A DNA stretch of 57,819 nucleotides, from positions 1-57,819 of the forward strand of contig NZ_FNUK01000011.1 in NCBI RefSeq assembly GCF_900108045.1. The letters are read 5' to 3'. The translations under genes and the position numbers were made by a program. Shown piece after piece: positions 1 through 7,470 of the stretch. The notes under the pieces were generated by a model. The model was given only the letters and a program-made list of their open reading frames with translations. It made no database searches and was not told where the DNA came from. The DNA comes from Caloramator fervidus (GTDB taxonomy: Bacteria; Bacillota; Clostridia; Clostridiales; Caloramatoraceae). Position 1 is the first letter of the stretch. Every line of letters starts with the position of its first letter.

Positions 1-43
1 TTGTATTTATAAAATATTTATCAAAAATGCTTGTAAAAATACT

Positions 44-80
44 CAAACCCCACTTTTCGTTTTTTGAAAAGTGGGGTTTG
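44..80. terminator. Perfect 15-bp hairpin at left edge
   Basis: Positions 44-58 pair perfectly with 66-80 around a 7-nt loop. The gene it would terminate lies outside the window. There is no U-run directly after the stem on the plus strand, so it may act on the opposite strand or with the next hairpin. Confidence 0.55.
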
Positions 81-92
81 TCGACGGTCTGT

Positions 93-115
93 AGGCACCT
101 AAAGGTGCCTTTTTT
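93..115 (+). terminator. Intrinsic terminator
   Basis: Seven-base-pair GC-rich stem 93-99/104-110 with a 4-nt loop, followed by a run of T. It closes transcription from the left, just before the promoter of the nucleosidase gene. Confidence 0.8.
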
Positions 116-116
116 A

Positions 117-145
117 TTGACTAACTTTTCTAATGCTGTTATAAC
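117..145 (+). promoter_or_regulatory. Sigma-A-type promoter for nucleosidase/SPL operon
   Basis: TTGACT (117-122), 17-bp spacer, TATAAC (140-145), immediately after the preceding terminator and 18 bp before the ATG at 163. The spacing is ideal. Inferred from sequence only. Confidence 0.55.
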
Positions 146-162
146 TAAGTTGGGTGGTTGTT

Positions 163-960
163 ATGATATTAATTCAATGTGCACTTTATGTTGAAGCAAA
201 ACCTTTAATAGAAAAATTTGATCTTAAAAAAAATATGAAGGAAAATTTTTTTGAGGTTTTTGAAAACGATGATATAAAGCTTATAATATCAGGATATGGA
301 AAGATAAATGCATCCTCTAGTGCTACTTATTTAGTAAGCAAAAATTTGGATTGTAATGCTTTTTTAAATATAGGAATTGCAGGAAGTAGAAAAAGAAAAA
401 TTGGAGAGGCTGTTTTAATAAATAAGCTGAAAGACTATGATACACAAAGGACTTTTTATCCAGATATTTTACTTAAGCATAAATTTAAAGAAGGTTTTCT
501 AGAAACTTTTTCAAAGGTGGTAAATTTTGAAGTAGAAGATTTGTGTGATATGGAGGGGAGTGCTTTTTTTGAGGCCCTATCTAGATTTTTGCCACCTCAT
601 AAGATACAGCTTATAAAAATAGTTTCAGATAAATTAGATGGAGAAAGATTAGATTTTGATTTTGTTTATGATATAGTAAAGCAAAATGTAGAATATGTAG
701 AGGATTATATAAATTGCCTTAATAAAGCCTTTAAAAAAGATGAGTTTTTTGATGTTAATGATAAAATTGTTATAAATACCATAGTAGATAATTTAAGTTT
801 GACGGAGTTTCAAAAAAATGAATTTATAAAAAATTACATTTCTTTTAAACTAAGAAAAGAGGATTTAAATAAAATAGATAGGTTTTTAAAGCTTAAAGTT
901 AAAAATAAAAATGAAGGGAAGAAGTATTACAATGAGCTTATTAGAATTATATCAGAATAA
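163..960 (+). CDS. 5'-methylthioadenosine/S-adenosylhomocysteine nucleosidase-like protein
   Basis: Nucleoside phosphorylase/nucleosidase fold. Expected action is hydrolysis of MTA, SAH or 5'-deoxyadenosine to adenine plus a thioribose or deoxyribose, in the cytoplasm. Visible hallmarks are an early Glu in ALYVEAKPL, a Gly-rich NIGIAG strand, the ribose-binding DMEGSAF motif, and a later IVSD with the catalytic Asp. The last ~75 residues are a Lys-rich helical tail beyond the usual ~230-aa enzyme. ATG at 163 is chosen because GGGTGG sits just upstream; a GTG at 154 would overlap that ribosome site. The 3' end overlaps the SPL-like gene, so the two are probably translationally coupled. The exact substrate is not certain. 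Confidence 0.8.
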   Translation: MILIQCALYVEAKPLIEKFDLKKNMKENFFEVFENDDIKLIISGYGKINASSSATYLVSKNLDCNAFLNIGIAGSRKRKIGEAVLINKLKDYDTQRTFYPDILLKHKFKEGFLETFSKVVNFEVEDLCDMEGSAFFEALSRFLPPHKIQLIKIVSDKLDGERLDFDFVYDIVKQNVEYVEDYINCLNKAFKKDEFFDVNDKIVINTIVDNLSLTEFQKNEFIKNYISFKLRKEDLNKIDRFLKLKVKNKNEGKKYYNELIRIISE

Positions 961-1927
961 ATTTTCCCATGTTTATGTTGAAAAAGAAATTTTAGATCAT
1001 GAAAAAACCAGAAAAATATTAGATAAAATTAACAATAAAAACATAATATTAATTGATGATTACAAAGAAGTTTTTAACAGACCAAAACAGAATTTTTTAA
1101 TTCAAAAGTTAAGCCAAAAACTTATATTAGCAAGAAAAAAGGATGATTTTTTATATAAAGGTTCTGAGCTTTGTGAGAATTTTGGTTATAGAAATTTTTT
1201 CTATGCTTCTAATATTTTAAACTGCATATATGACTGTGAATATTGTTATTTAAAGGGATTATATAACTCATCAAATATCGTTATATTCGTTAATATAGAG
1301 GATTTTTTAAACAGCATGGATATAGAATCTAAAGATAAACAAATTTATGTTGCTCTTTCATACGATTCAGATATTTTAGCCTTTGAAGGTTTAACAGGAT
1401 TTTGTAAAGATTATATAGAATATGCAAAATATAACAAAAACATTTTGTTTGAAATAAGGACAAAGAGCTCAAATTTTAATCTTGTTTTTGATTTAGAGAT
1501 TCCTGATAATGTAATATTTGCTTGGACGCTTTTACCTGAAGAAGTAATTTCTTTATATGAAAATAAAACGCCTTCCCTTGATTTAAGGCTTAAGGATATA
1601 AAAATGGCTCAATCAAAGGGTTTAGAGGTAAGGCTTTCAATTGAGCCTTTGATAAAAATAAAAAATTTTGAGCATGTATATAAAAATTTTATAAAAAAGA
1701 TTTTTAGTGAATTAGATAAAGAACTTATAAGAGATGTAAACGTTGGTGCTTTTAGGGTAAGCAAAGAACATATGAAAAGAATAAGGAAGTTAAATCCTTA
1801 TTCTAAAGTATTTTCTTATTCCTTTGAAGATAAAAAAGGGTATGTAAGTTATAAAGATGAGGATTATATGAGGGAATTTGTTATAGACGAAATTAAAAAG
1901 TATATAGACAAAGAAAAAATATATTAA
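932..1927 (+). CDS. Spore photoproduct lyase family radical SAM protein
   Basis: Resembles SplB, which repairs the thymine dimer typical of UV-irradiated spores using SAM and a [4Fe-4S] cluster. The cluster motif CxxxCxxC is at C98, C102 and C105, followed by YL as in known SPLs, and the length (331 aa) matches B. subtilis SplB (about 342). The later LTG and C-terminal patterns also follow the family. Oddity: the segment aligning with B. subtilis ASC(141)TSD reads ALSYDSD here, so the H-donor Cys position appears to be Tyr144. The start at 932 is preferred over 911 because GAAGGGAAG upstream is a good ribosome site. It overlaps the nucleosidase by 29 bp. It may be a true SPL or a divergent relative. 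Confidence 0.8.
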   Translation: MSLLELYQNKFSHVYVEKEILDHEKTRKILDKINNKNIILIDDYKEVFNRPKQNFLIQKLSQKLILARKKDDFLYKGSELCENFGYRNFFYASNILNCIYDCEYCYLKGLYNSSNIVIFVNIEDFLNSMDIESKDKQIYVALSYDSDILAFEGLTGFCKDYIEYAKYNKNILFEIRTKSSNFNLVFDLEIPDNVIFAWTLLPEEVISLYENKTPSLDLRLKDIKMAQSKGLEVRLSIEPLIKIKNFEHVYKNFIKKIFSELDKELIRDVNVGAFRVSKEHMKRIRKLNPYSKVFSYSFEDKKGYVSYKDEDYMREFVIDEIKKYIDKEKIY

Positions 1928-1934
1928 TGATAAA

Positions 1935-1954
1935 ATGCTGCCAAGAGGCAGCAT
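1935..1954. terminator. Bidirectional terminator between convergent genes
   Basis: Eight-base-pair perfect stem 1935-1942/1947-1954 with a 4-nt loop. It lies between the stops of the SPL-like gene (plus) and the ferredoxin (minus); the T-runs are modest on both sides. Confidence 0.7.
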
Positions 1955-2151
1955 TAAATCATTTTAATAGCTCTTTGAGGGCATATTTGGGCACATTTTC
2001 CACAGCCTATGCATTTGTTTTGATCAACTTTAGGGGTGGATGCACCAAAAAGCTTTACTTCTTGAGTTATTGCACCTGTTGGACATACTCTTTTTGCAGG
2101 GCAAAAAGGAGATCTATCGCATATGTTTGGATCTATATATGCCTTTTTCAT
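1954..2151 (-). CDS. Small ferredoxin-like 4Fe-4S protein
   Basis: 65-aa soluble electron carrier. The C-terminal half has a canonical CIGCGKCAQICP cluster motif (C47, C50, C53, C57). The N-terminal half has only three Cys (C11, C17, C23) in an expanded arrangement, CDRSPFCPAKRVCP, instead of the usual four. There are seven Cys in all, so one standard cluster plus a second, atypical or 3Fe-type site is likely. The redox partner is unknown. It is convergent with the SPL-like gene, which needs reductant for its radical SAM chemistry, but nothing beyond position links them. Confidence 0.8.
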   Translation of the reverse strand: MKKAYIDPNICDRSPFCPAKRVCPTGAITQEVKLFGASTPKVDQNKCIGCGKCAQICPQRAIKMI

Positions 2152-2265
2152 ATTTACACCTCCAAATACCTATAAGGGGTATCTAAAATAATTATATAAC
2201 ATAACAAGTTTTTCTGCAAGATATAAAATTCATATTTTAGCGCATAATAATTTTGGAGGGATTTT

Positions 2266-2487
2266 ATGCTTAAAATAGTTAAAGTTTTAAGGGATAATGA
2301 AGGCAATATTATTTCTTTTGAATTAAACAATGGGGAAATTGTAAGCAAAAATGAAGCTGTTGAAATGGTTAAAGAAGGGAAAATAAAAGGGGCTATTTTA
2401 GGAGTTGATGAATACGGTCATCCTACAATTCATTCGGTTTTAGGGGCTAATAGATTTGATGATGTTGAGAATCTACCAGAAGTATAA
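2266..2487 (+). CDS. DUF3892-type small protein
   Basis: 73 aa. Sequence such as NNGEIVSKNEAVEMVKEGKIKGAILGVDEYG resembles the DUF3892 family of small Firmicute proteins, whose role is not known to me. There are no membrane segments or Cys. TTTGGAGGGATTTTATG gives a strong ribosome site. The gene is single, divergent from the ferredoxin and convergent with htrA, with a shared terminator 3'. Confidence 0.6.
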   Translation: MLKIVKVLRDNEGNIISFELNNGEIVSKNEAVEMVKEGKIKGAILGVDEYGHPTIHSVLGANRFDDVENLPEV

Positions 2488-2509
2488 CCCCCAAAGGGGG
2501 TTATTTTTC
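2486..2509. terminator. Shared terminator, DUF3892 gene / htrA
   Basis: Stem AACCCCC/GGGGGTT (2486-2492/2496-2502) with a 3-nt loop and a T-rich tail on the plus side. It overlaps the stop codons of both convergent genes. Confidence 0.85.
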
Positions 2510-3607
2510 TTCACTAAATGTAAGTTTTGTGGTTATTTGTTTTCCGTCTCTGTATAATACAACCTCAACAGTATCTCCTGCTTTATATTTTGATTTTATA
2601 TTTTCTAATTCTAAAAGCGATATTACTCTTTTATTATCAAGTTTTAATATTATATCCCCTACTTTTATTCCTGCTTTTTCAGCTCCGCTACCTTTAGTTA
2701 CTGATATTACATATATTCCCTGAGGAATTTTATATATATTTGATATGGCTTGGGTTATTTCTCTTCCTGATATTCCTATAAATGGTCTTCCTTTTACATA
2801 GCCGAACATAACTAGTTGGTCAATTATTGGTTTTGCATCATTTATAGGAATTGCAAAACCTAAGCCTTCAAGTCCTAAATTAGAAATTTTAGCTGTATTG
2901 ATTCCTATAACTTGTCCTTTAGAATTTACTAAGGCTCCTCCGCTGTTACCAGGGTTTATTGCGGCATCGGTTTGAATTAAATTTAATACTTTATCTCCTA
3001 TTTGAACTTTTCTATTTACAGCGCTTATTATTCCTGATGTAACTGTTCCTGCAAAGTTTATTCCAAGGGGGTTGCCAATTGCAACAGCAAGTTCTCCAAC
3101 TTCAAGGGAATCTGAATTTCCAAGTTCTGCAACAGGTAAATTATCAAGGGATATTTTTATAACGGCAAGATCGGTTTTTTTATCTCCACCTATAAATTGA
3201 GCTTTAGATTGTCTACCATCTGGCAAAAATACCTCTAAAGTAGTATACTTACTATAAGGATTTTTAGGATCTGCATATTCAACAACATGGTAATTGGTCA
3301 TTATATATCCATTTGCATCAAATATTATTCCGGATCCTTCTGAACTTGTTTGAGATAATGCTTGATTTAATCTATTTGGAACCGTTATTGATGTTTTGAT
3401 TGCGACAACAGATGGAGCAGCTTTTTTTACAATTTGAGGAATTGTAAGGGAGCTACTAGCGTTAGAGGTACTTATATACATTAAGTTTTGTGGAAAAGTT
3501 TTACATGATGTTTCTTGTTTATTAATAAAGAATATAGAACCTAATATAATTGATGTTGTTACTGAACTTATTATTGACAAAATTAAGGTTTTAAAATGCT
3601 TTTTCAT
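2501..3607 (-). CDS. Membrane-anchored HtrA/DegP-like serine protease
   Basis: S1C-family protease acting outside the membrane on misfolded envelope proteins. Domains: N-terminal signal-anchor helix (about residues 5-28), trypsin-like domain with His in TNYHVVEY, Asp in KKTDLAVIK and Ser in NPGNSGGA (near residue 222), then one PDZ domain (about 270-365, with ISGREI and GDIILKLDN). The start at 3607 is chosen because GGAGGTGATAAA precedes this ATG; an in-frame ATG at 3631 has no such site. It stands alone, divergent from yjbQ. A second htrA-type gene occurs at 44288-45412, so the two may share stress roles. Confidence 0.9.
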   Translation of the reverse strand: MKKHFKTLILSIISSVTTSIILGSIFFINKQETSCKTFPQNLMYISTSNASSSLTIPQIVKKAAPSVVAIKTSITVPNRLNQALSQTSSEGSGIIFDANGYIMTNYHVVEYADPKNPYSKYTTLEVFLPDGRQSKAQFIGGDKKTDLAVIKISLDNLPVAELGNSDSLEVGELAVAIGNPLGINFAGTVTSGIISAVNRKVQIGDKVLNLIQTDAAINPGNSGGALVNSKGQVIGINTAKISNLGLEGLGFAIPINDAKPIIDQLVMFGYVKGRPFIGISGREITQAISNIYKIPQGIYVISVTKGSGAEKAGIKVGDIILKLDNKRVISLLELENIKSKYKAGDTVEVVLYRDGKQITTKLTFSEEK

Positions 3608-3697
3608 TTTATCACCTCCATTTATTATCATAAAATTTTATGTTTAAAAGTTGGTGAGAAAAATTTAAATTTTTTATTAATAAAAGGAGGAATTTAT

Positions 3698-4090
3698 ATG
3701 GAGTTTACAGTAAAAACTTCAAAAAGGGAAGAGTTTATAGATATAACTTATTATGTTAAAGAGGCTGTAAAAAGCAAAAATGTTAAAGATGGAATAGCTG
3801 TTGTTTTTGTTCCTCATACTACAGCCGCAGTTACTATAAATGAGAACGCTGATCCTGATGTGGTTTATGATATGATAAATACTCTAGATAGGCTTATTCC
3901 ACAAAGGGGGAACTATATGCACATAGAAGGCAATTCCGATGCCCATTTAAAGGCATCAATGTTTGGTTCTTCTGTTACAGTTATAATTGAAAATGGCACT
4001 TTAAAACTTGGAACATGGCAAGGTATATATTTTTGCGAATTCGATGGACCAAGAAGTAGAAAATTTTATGTAAAGGTTATAGAAGGATAA
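3698..4090 (+). CDS. YjbQ-family (UPF0047) protein
   Basis: 130-aa protein of the YjbQ/UPF0047 family, often annotated as a secondary thiamine-phosphate synthase from weak complementation data. Visible family features are VFVPHTTAAVTINENADPDV, GNSDAHLKAS and GTWQGIYFCEFDGPR, which hold the conserved His and Glu around the presumed active site. It is the usual family length. ATG at 3698 follows AAAGGAGG; upstream codons back to 3596 have no ribosome site. Its physiological role is unsettled. Confidence 0.85.
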   Translation: MEFTVKTSKREEFIDITYYVKEAVKSKNVKDGIAVVFVPHTTAAVTINENADPDVVYDMINTLDRLIPQRGNYMHIEGNSDAHLKASMFGSSVTVIIENGTLKLGTWQGIYFCEFDGPRSRKFYVKVIEG

Positions 4091-4135
4091 ATAATTGAAA
4101 TAATAAATAATAAAAACATGATGGGGTGACAAGTT

Positions 4136-4786
4136 ATGAATAGAATAGGTAAAAAGATAGAAGAGGCGAGAAATAGGTCAGCTATAAGTATTAAGGAACT
4201 TGCAAAGAAATTAGGGGTTTCCCCAAGCTACATAACGGAAATTGAAATGGGTAAAAAAATTATAAATGAAAATATGATAAAAAGGCTTGAAAAGATTTTA
4301 AATGTAAGTCTTGAGGATGATTTATATGAAGATATACAACAGCCTGTTGAAAATATAAAAACTTATGATAATTTACCAATAAATAAAGATATAGAAGATG
4401 CTTTTTCAAACATTATAAAAAAAGTTCCTGTTTGTGATGTTTATTTTAAAGAAATTTATGATTACAAATTAATGCCAGTTATAGATAAAAAAATAGAAGG
4501 TTATAATCAAGATAAAATAATTTTTATTAAAGCTCCCGATGATTCTATGAGAGGATTTAAAATATCAAAGGGAGATAAAATAATGCTTTTTAAAACCTCT
4601 GAAATAGAAAACAACAGTATATTTTTAATTGATATAGCAGGAAAAAGATATATAAGACAGCTTAAAAGATTAGATTCAAATAAAGTTATAATAATAAGCC
4701 ATGGAAATGATATAAAAACTGAAACTTTGGATATAAAATCCTTCACTGTTATAGGAAAGTGCATAAAATTGGAGATAGATTTGTAA
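4136..4786 (+). CDS. XRE-family regulator with S24/LexA-like C-terminal domain
   Basis: 216 aa. The N-terminal XRE helix-turn-helix (residues ~1-60, KELAKKLGVSPSYITEIEMG) binds DNA. The C-terminal part (~110-216) resembles the S24/LexA autoprotease fold: a Ser137-Met pair in PDDSMRG, then KISKGDKIMLFK. The catalytic Lys expected in a VKRLK-like strand seems replaced by Arg174 (YIRQLKR). It therefore may dimerise without self-cleavage. GGGGTGAC precedes the ATG. Targets are unknown; no phage genes lie nearby, so a prophage repressor origin is not supported locally. Confidence 0.75.
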   Translation: MNRIGKKIEEARNRSAISIKELAKKLGVSPSYITEIEMGKKIINENMIKRLEKILNVSLEDDLYEDIQQPVENIKTYDNLPINKDIEDAFSNIIKKVPVCDVYFKEIYDYKLMPVIDKKIEGYNQDKIIFIKAPDDSMRGFKISKGDKIMLFKTSEIENNSIFLIDIAGKRYIRQLKRLDSNKVIIISHGNDIKTETLDIKSFTVIGKCIKLEIDL

Positions 4787-4936
4787 TGTTAACGTTATAT
4801 CAGTGATTTTAATTTTTATTAATACTTTATTTTAACAAAACTTAACAAGAATGCTGACTTTAAGCTTTTTGATGTGTTTTACATCCTCCCGAGATAATTT
4901 TAGATGTTATATAATTAACAAATACAAAAAAATACG

Positions 4937-4965
4937 TTGAACTTTTCTGAAAAATGAAGTATTAT
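4937..4965 (+). promoter_or_regulatory. Sigma-A-type promoter for NSS symporter
   Basis: TTGAAC (4937-4942), 17-bp spacer, TATTAT (4960-4965), 33 bp before the ATG. The 4787-4936 stretch upstream is AT-rich with only a small GATGT/ACATC hairpin near 4870-4884. Confidence 0.5.
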
Positions 4966-4998
4966 TATATTTAAAATTCAGTAGATGGGGGGATGTAA

Positions 4999-6582
4999 AT
5001 GACTGAAAAAAGAGAAAACTGGGGGAGTAAGTTGGGGCTTATTTTAGCTATGGCTGGAAATGCCGTAGGACTTGGAAACTTTTGGAGATATCCTTATCAG
5101 GCTGCTAAAAATGGCGGAGGAGCTTTCATGATTCCATATTTTGCCGCACTTATACTTCTTGGTATTCCTTTAATGCTTGTTGAATGGAATCAAGGAAGAT
5201 ATGGTGGAAAATATGGGCATGGAACTTTAGGTCCTATGGTTTATCTTCAAGCAAGGGAAGGAACAAGTCCCAAAATTGCAAGAATACTTGGAGGTTTAGC
5301 AGGAGCGTTAGCCCTTGGTGTTACAGTTTTGCTTAATTCTTATTATAATCACATAATAGGGTGGACTTTAGGATATGCTTATGAGACTGCCTCTGGCGGA
5401 TATATGGATAAGGCTATAAATACGGGAGAGTATTTTGTTAAATATATTCAAAATCCTTTTAAAGTTGTTTTATTCTGGATTATTGCTCTTGCAATTTTAG
5501 CTTTTGCTGTAATGAGGGGAATACAAAAAGGTATTGAGGCTTGGGCAAAATTCATGATGCCTACGATTTATGTGTTTGGTATAATTCTTATAATTAGAAC
5601 ATTAACTTTAGGATCCCCTATAAAGCCTGAATGGACTCCAATAGCAGGACTTGATTTTATATGGTCTCCAAGATGGCAGGACCTTAATTGGACATCAGCT
5701 CTTGCAGCAGCAGGACAGATATTCTTTACCCTATCCCTTGGTATGGGAATAATTCAAAATTATGCTTCATATTTAAAACCTGAGGACGATATAGTTCTTT
5801 CTGGACTTGCAACTGTTTCGTTAAATGAGCTTGCTGAAGTTATCCTTGGAGGAACTATTGCTATTCCAATAACTTATACCTTCTTAGGCCCCGAAGGATT
5901 AAAAAGCGGCGTTGGACTTTCCTTTATAGCATTACCAAATATATTTAGAGAAATGGCTGGAGGAAGGATATTTGGAACTTTCTGGTTCTTACTTTTGTTC
6001 TTTGCAGGATTTACAAGTGCTATTGCTATGTATAACTATCTTGTGGCTTTATTTGAAGAGGAAGTTGGAATGCCAAGAAAGACGGGTTCAGTTTTGGTAT
6101 TTTTAATATATATATTGTTTGGTCTTCCGGTTGCTCTTGAACCTATTCTTACAAAAACTGCAGAGCTTGCCTACCTTACTGAACTTGATAATTGGGTTGG
6201 AAGCTATTTACTTGTAGTTCTTGGGCTTTTAGAGGTTATAGTAACTGGATGGTTGTTAGGAATTAAAGGGCTTGAGGAGATGAACAAAGGTAGCTTTTGG
6301 AAGGTATCAAAGGCCTTTTATAATATTTTTATTCAATTTCTAACTCCTATTACAATAATTATACTTCTTGTGTTTTCAACAAAGGATTATATAAAGGCAG
6401 GATACTTTAAATGGATACCAAGCTTTGTAGAAAAAACTCCTGAACTTGTTCCATGGGTTCTTTTAGCAAGATTTGTTATGCTCTTTATATTAATAGTAGG
6501 CTTTACTCAGGCATATAAAAACATAGGAAGAAAGTATGGAAAAGAAATTCAAGAGGGAAAGGTCCTTGTAAGGAGGGGATAA
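4999..6582 (+). CDS. Neurotransmitter:sodium symporter (NSS) family transporter
   Basis: 527-aa polytopic membrane protein of the LeuT/MhsT/MetP type, expected to import amino acids with Na+. The first helix carries the signature GNAVGLGNFWRYPY with the unwound Na+/substrate site, followed by NGGGAFMIPY. About 12 hydrophobic helices are visible. GGGGGGATGTAA gives a strong ribosome site. Directly downstream lies a 32-aa one-helix ORF that resembles MetS, the small partner of the MetP transporter, which points toward methionine or alanine as substrate (inference). Confidence 0.9.
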   Translation: MTEKRENWGSKLGLILAMAGNAVGLGNFWRYPYQAAKNGGGAFMIPYFAALILLGIPLMLVEWNQGRYGGKYGHGTLGPMVYLQAREGTSPKIARILGGLAGALALGVTVLLNSYYNHIIGWTLGYAYETASGGYMDKAINTGEYFVKYIQNPFKVVLFWIIALAILAFAVMRGIQKGIEAWAKFMMPTIYVFGIILIIRTLTLGSPIKPEWTPIAGLDFIWSPRWQDLNWTSALAAAGQIFFTLSLGMGIIQNYASYLKPEDDIVLSGLATVSLNELAEVILGGTIAIPITYTFLGPEGLKSGVGLSFIALPNIFREMAGGRIFGTFWFLLLFFAGFTSAIAMYNYLVALFEEEVGMPRKTGSVLVFLIYILFGLPVALEPILTKTAELAYLTELDNWVGSYLLVVLGLLEVIVTGWLLGIKGLEEMNKGSFWKVSKAFYNIFIQFLTPITIIILLVFSTKDYIKAGYFKWIPSFVEKTPELVPWVLLARFVMLFILIVGFTQAYKNIGRKYGKEIQEGKVLVRRG

Positions 6583-6583
6583 T

Positions 6584-6682
6584 GTGTCTTACGGAGCTTT
6601 AACCTTTATGATACTTGCTTGGGGTGTTATATTTGCAGCTGTTTTTGTAACTTTAAGTTCTCTTTTAAAGCATAGTAAATAA
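6584..6682 (+). CDS. MetS-like single-helix small subunit of NSS transporter
   Basis: 32-aa ORF with a GTG start: MSYGALTFMILAWGVIFAAV then FVTLSSLLKHSK. One transmembrane helix spans nearly the whole chain, with a short basic tail. AGGAGGGG ends 5-6 nt before the GTG, and the start is one base after the stop of the symporter. MetS-type small subunits are known partners of MetP-family transporters, and this one is shorter than the ~60-aa corynebacterial MetS. A terminator follows directly, so it is the operon's last gene. Confidence 0.7.
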   Translation: MSYGALTFMILAWGVIFAAVFVTLSSLLKHSK

Positions 6683-6687
6683 TAATT

Positions 6688-6711
6688 GCCTCCCTTTTGG
6701 GAGGCATTTTT
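6688..6711 (+). terminator. Intrinsic terminator after symporter operon
   Basis: GCCTCCC (6688-6694)/GGGAGGC (6699-6705), TTTT loop, T-run to 6711. Confidence 0.9.
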
Positions 6712-6722
6712 GGAGGGATTTT

Positions 6723-7388
6723 ATGGACAAGGTTTTGTTTTGTATTTTTGATGATCTTATAAAGAAAATAAAGCTTATGAATTTAAAAAATAAAGATAAG
6801 TATATCTATGATATTGAAAGGATAAAAAGTATATATAAAGGTCTTGAAATTAAAAAAGATAAGAAGATTATACTAGATAGCATAATAAAAAATGGAAGAG
6901 AGCTTTTAAAGGAGGATGTGGATTTTAAGAATAAATTAGAGGTTTTTATAAGATATTGTTATGCAGCCATATATGATTTTGAAGATAACTTAAAGCCTTT
7001 AAAAAATATAACTTTAAGTTTTACAATAAGTTGCATGCTTTTTATGATTTTATCTCCTCAATATCTTTCCTATATGCTTCCTCTTTTGATGATAATCCCT
7101 ATATTTTTAGGATTAAGGGGAATGAAAAAAAGAAGTTTAAACGGACTTATACTAGGTTTATCTGTAATGCCAATGACGGTTTTAAATTCAACTATAATAT
7201 TAAAGAATGCATATCTTGTAAGAAATAACTTGGATGACTTTTTAATGGATATTGCAAAGGTTTATGGAAAATCATTACAGGCTGTTAAATTTATTTTTAC
7301 AGGATCTTTGGTTTTAGGAATTATAATGTTAGTTACGTCGACTTATACTATTTATTTAGCATATAAACATAGAAAAATGTTTGTATAG
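6723..7388 (+). CDS. Unrecognised membrane protein
   Basis: 221 aa. The first ~90 residues are charged and helical (Lys-rich, no recognised domain). Then come hydrophobic segments around residues 97-135, 140-160 and 185-212, so three to five membrane helices with a cytoplasmic N-terminal domain. TTGGAGGGATTTTATG is a strong ribosome site. It is followed at once by its own terminator. No function can be proposed from sequence or context. Confidence 0.7.
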   Translation: MDKVLFCIFDDLIKKIKLMNLKNKDKYIYDIERIKSIYKGLEIKKDKKIILDSIIKNGRELLKEDVDFKNKLEVFIRYCYAAIYDFEDNLKPLKNITLSFTISCMLFMILSPQYLSYMLPLLMIIPIFLGLRGMKKRSLNGLILGLSVMPMTVLNSTIILKNAYLVRNNLDDFLMDIAKVYGKSLQAVKFIFTGSLVLGIIMLVTSTYTIYLAYKHRKMFV

Positions 7389-7409
7389 GCTGCCAAGCAG
7401 CCTATTTTT
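7386..7409 (+). terminator. Intrinsic terminator
   Basis: Eight-base-pair stem 7386-7393/7397-7404 with a CAA loop and five T. The stop codon forms the first bases of the stem. Confidence 0.9.
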
Positions 7410-7470
7410 GTTTAACATGATGTTTGCGTAGGATATATTATAAAGTATAAAATATTTTTTGGTGGTTGCT

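Noticed and set aside
1927-2175. 82-codon plus-strand frame opposite the ferredoxin
   Set aside because: Shadow of the minus-strand ferredoxin with its Cys motifs; no ribosome site and odd Cys/Tyr-rich composition.
4870-4884. Small GATGT/ACATC hairpin upstream of the symporter
   Set aside because: Five base pairs only; expected by chance in AT-rich DNA, no known riboswitch motif around it.
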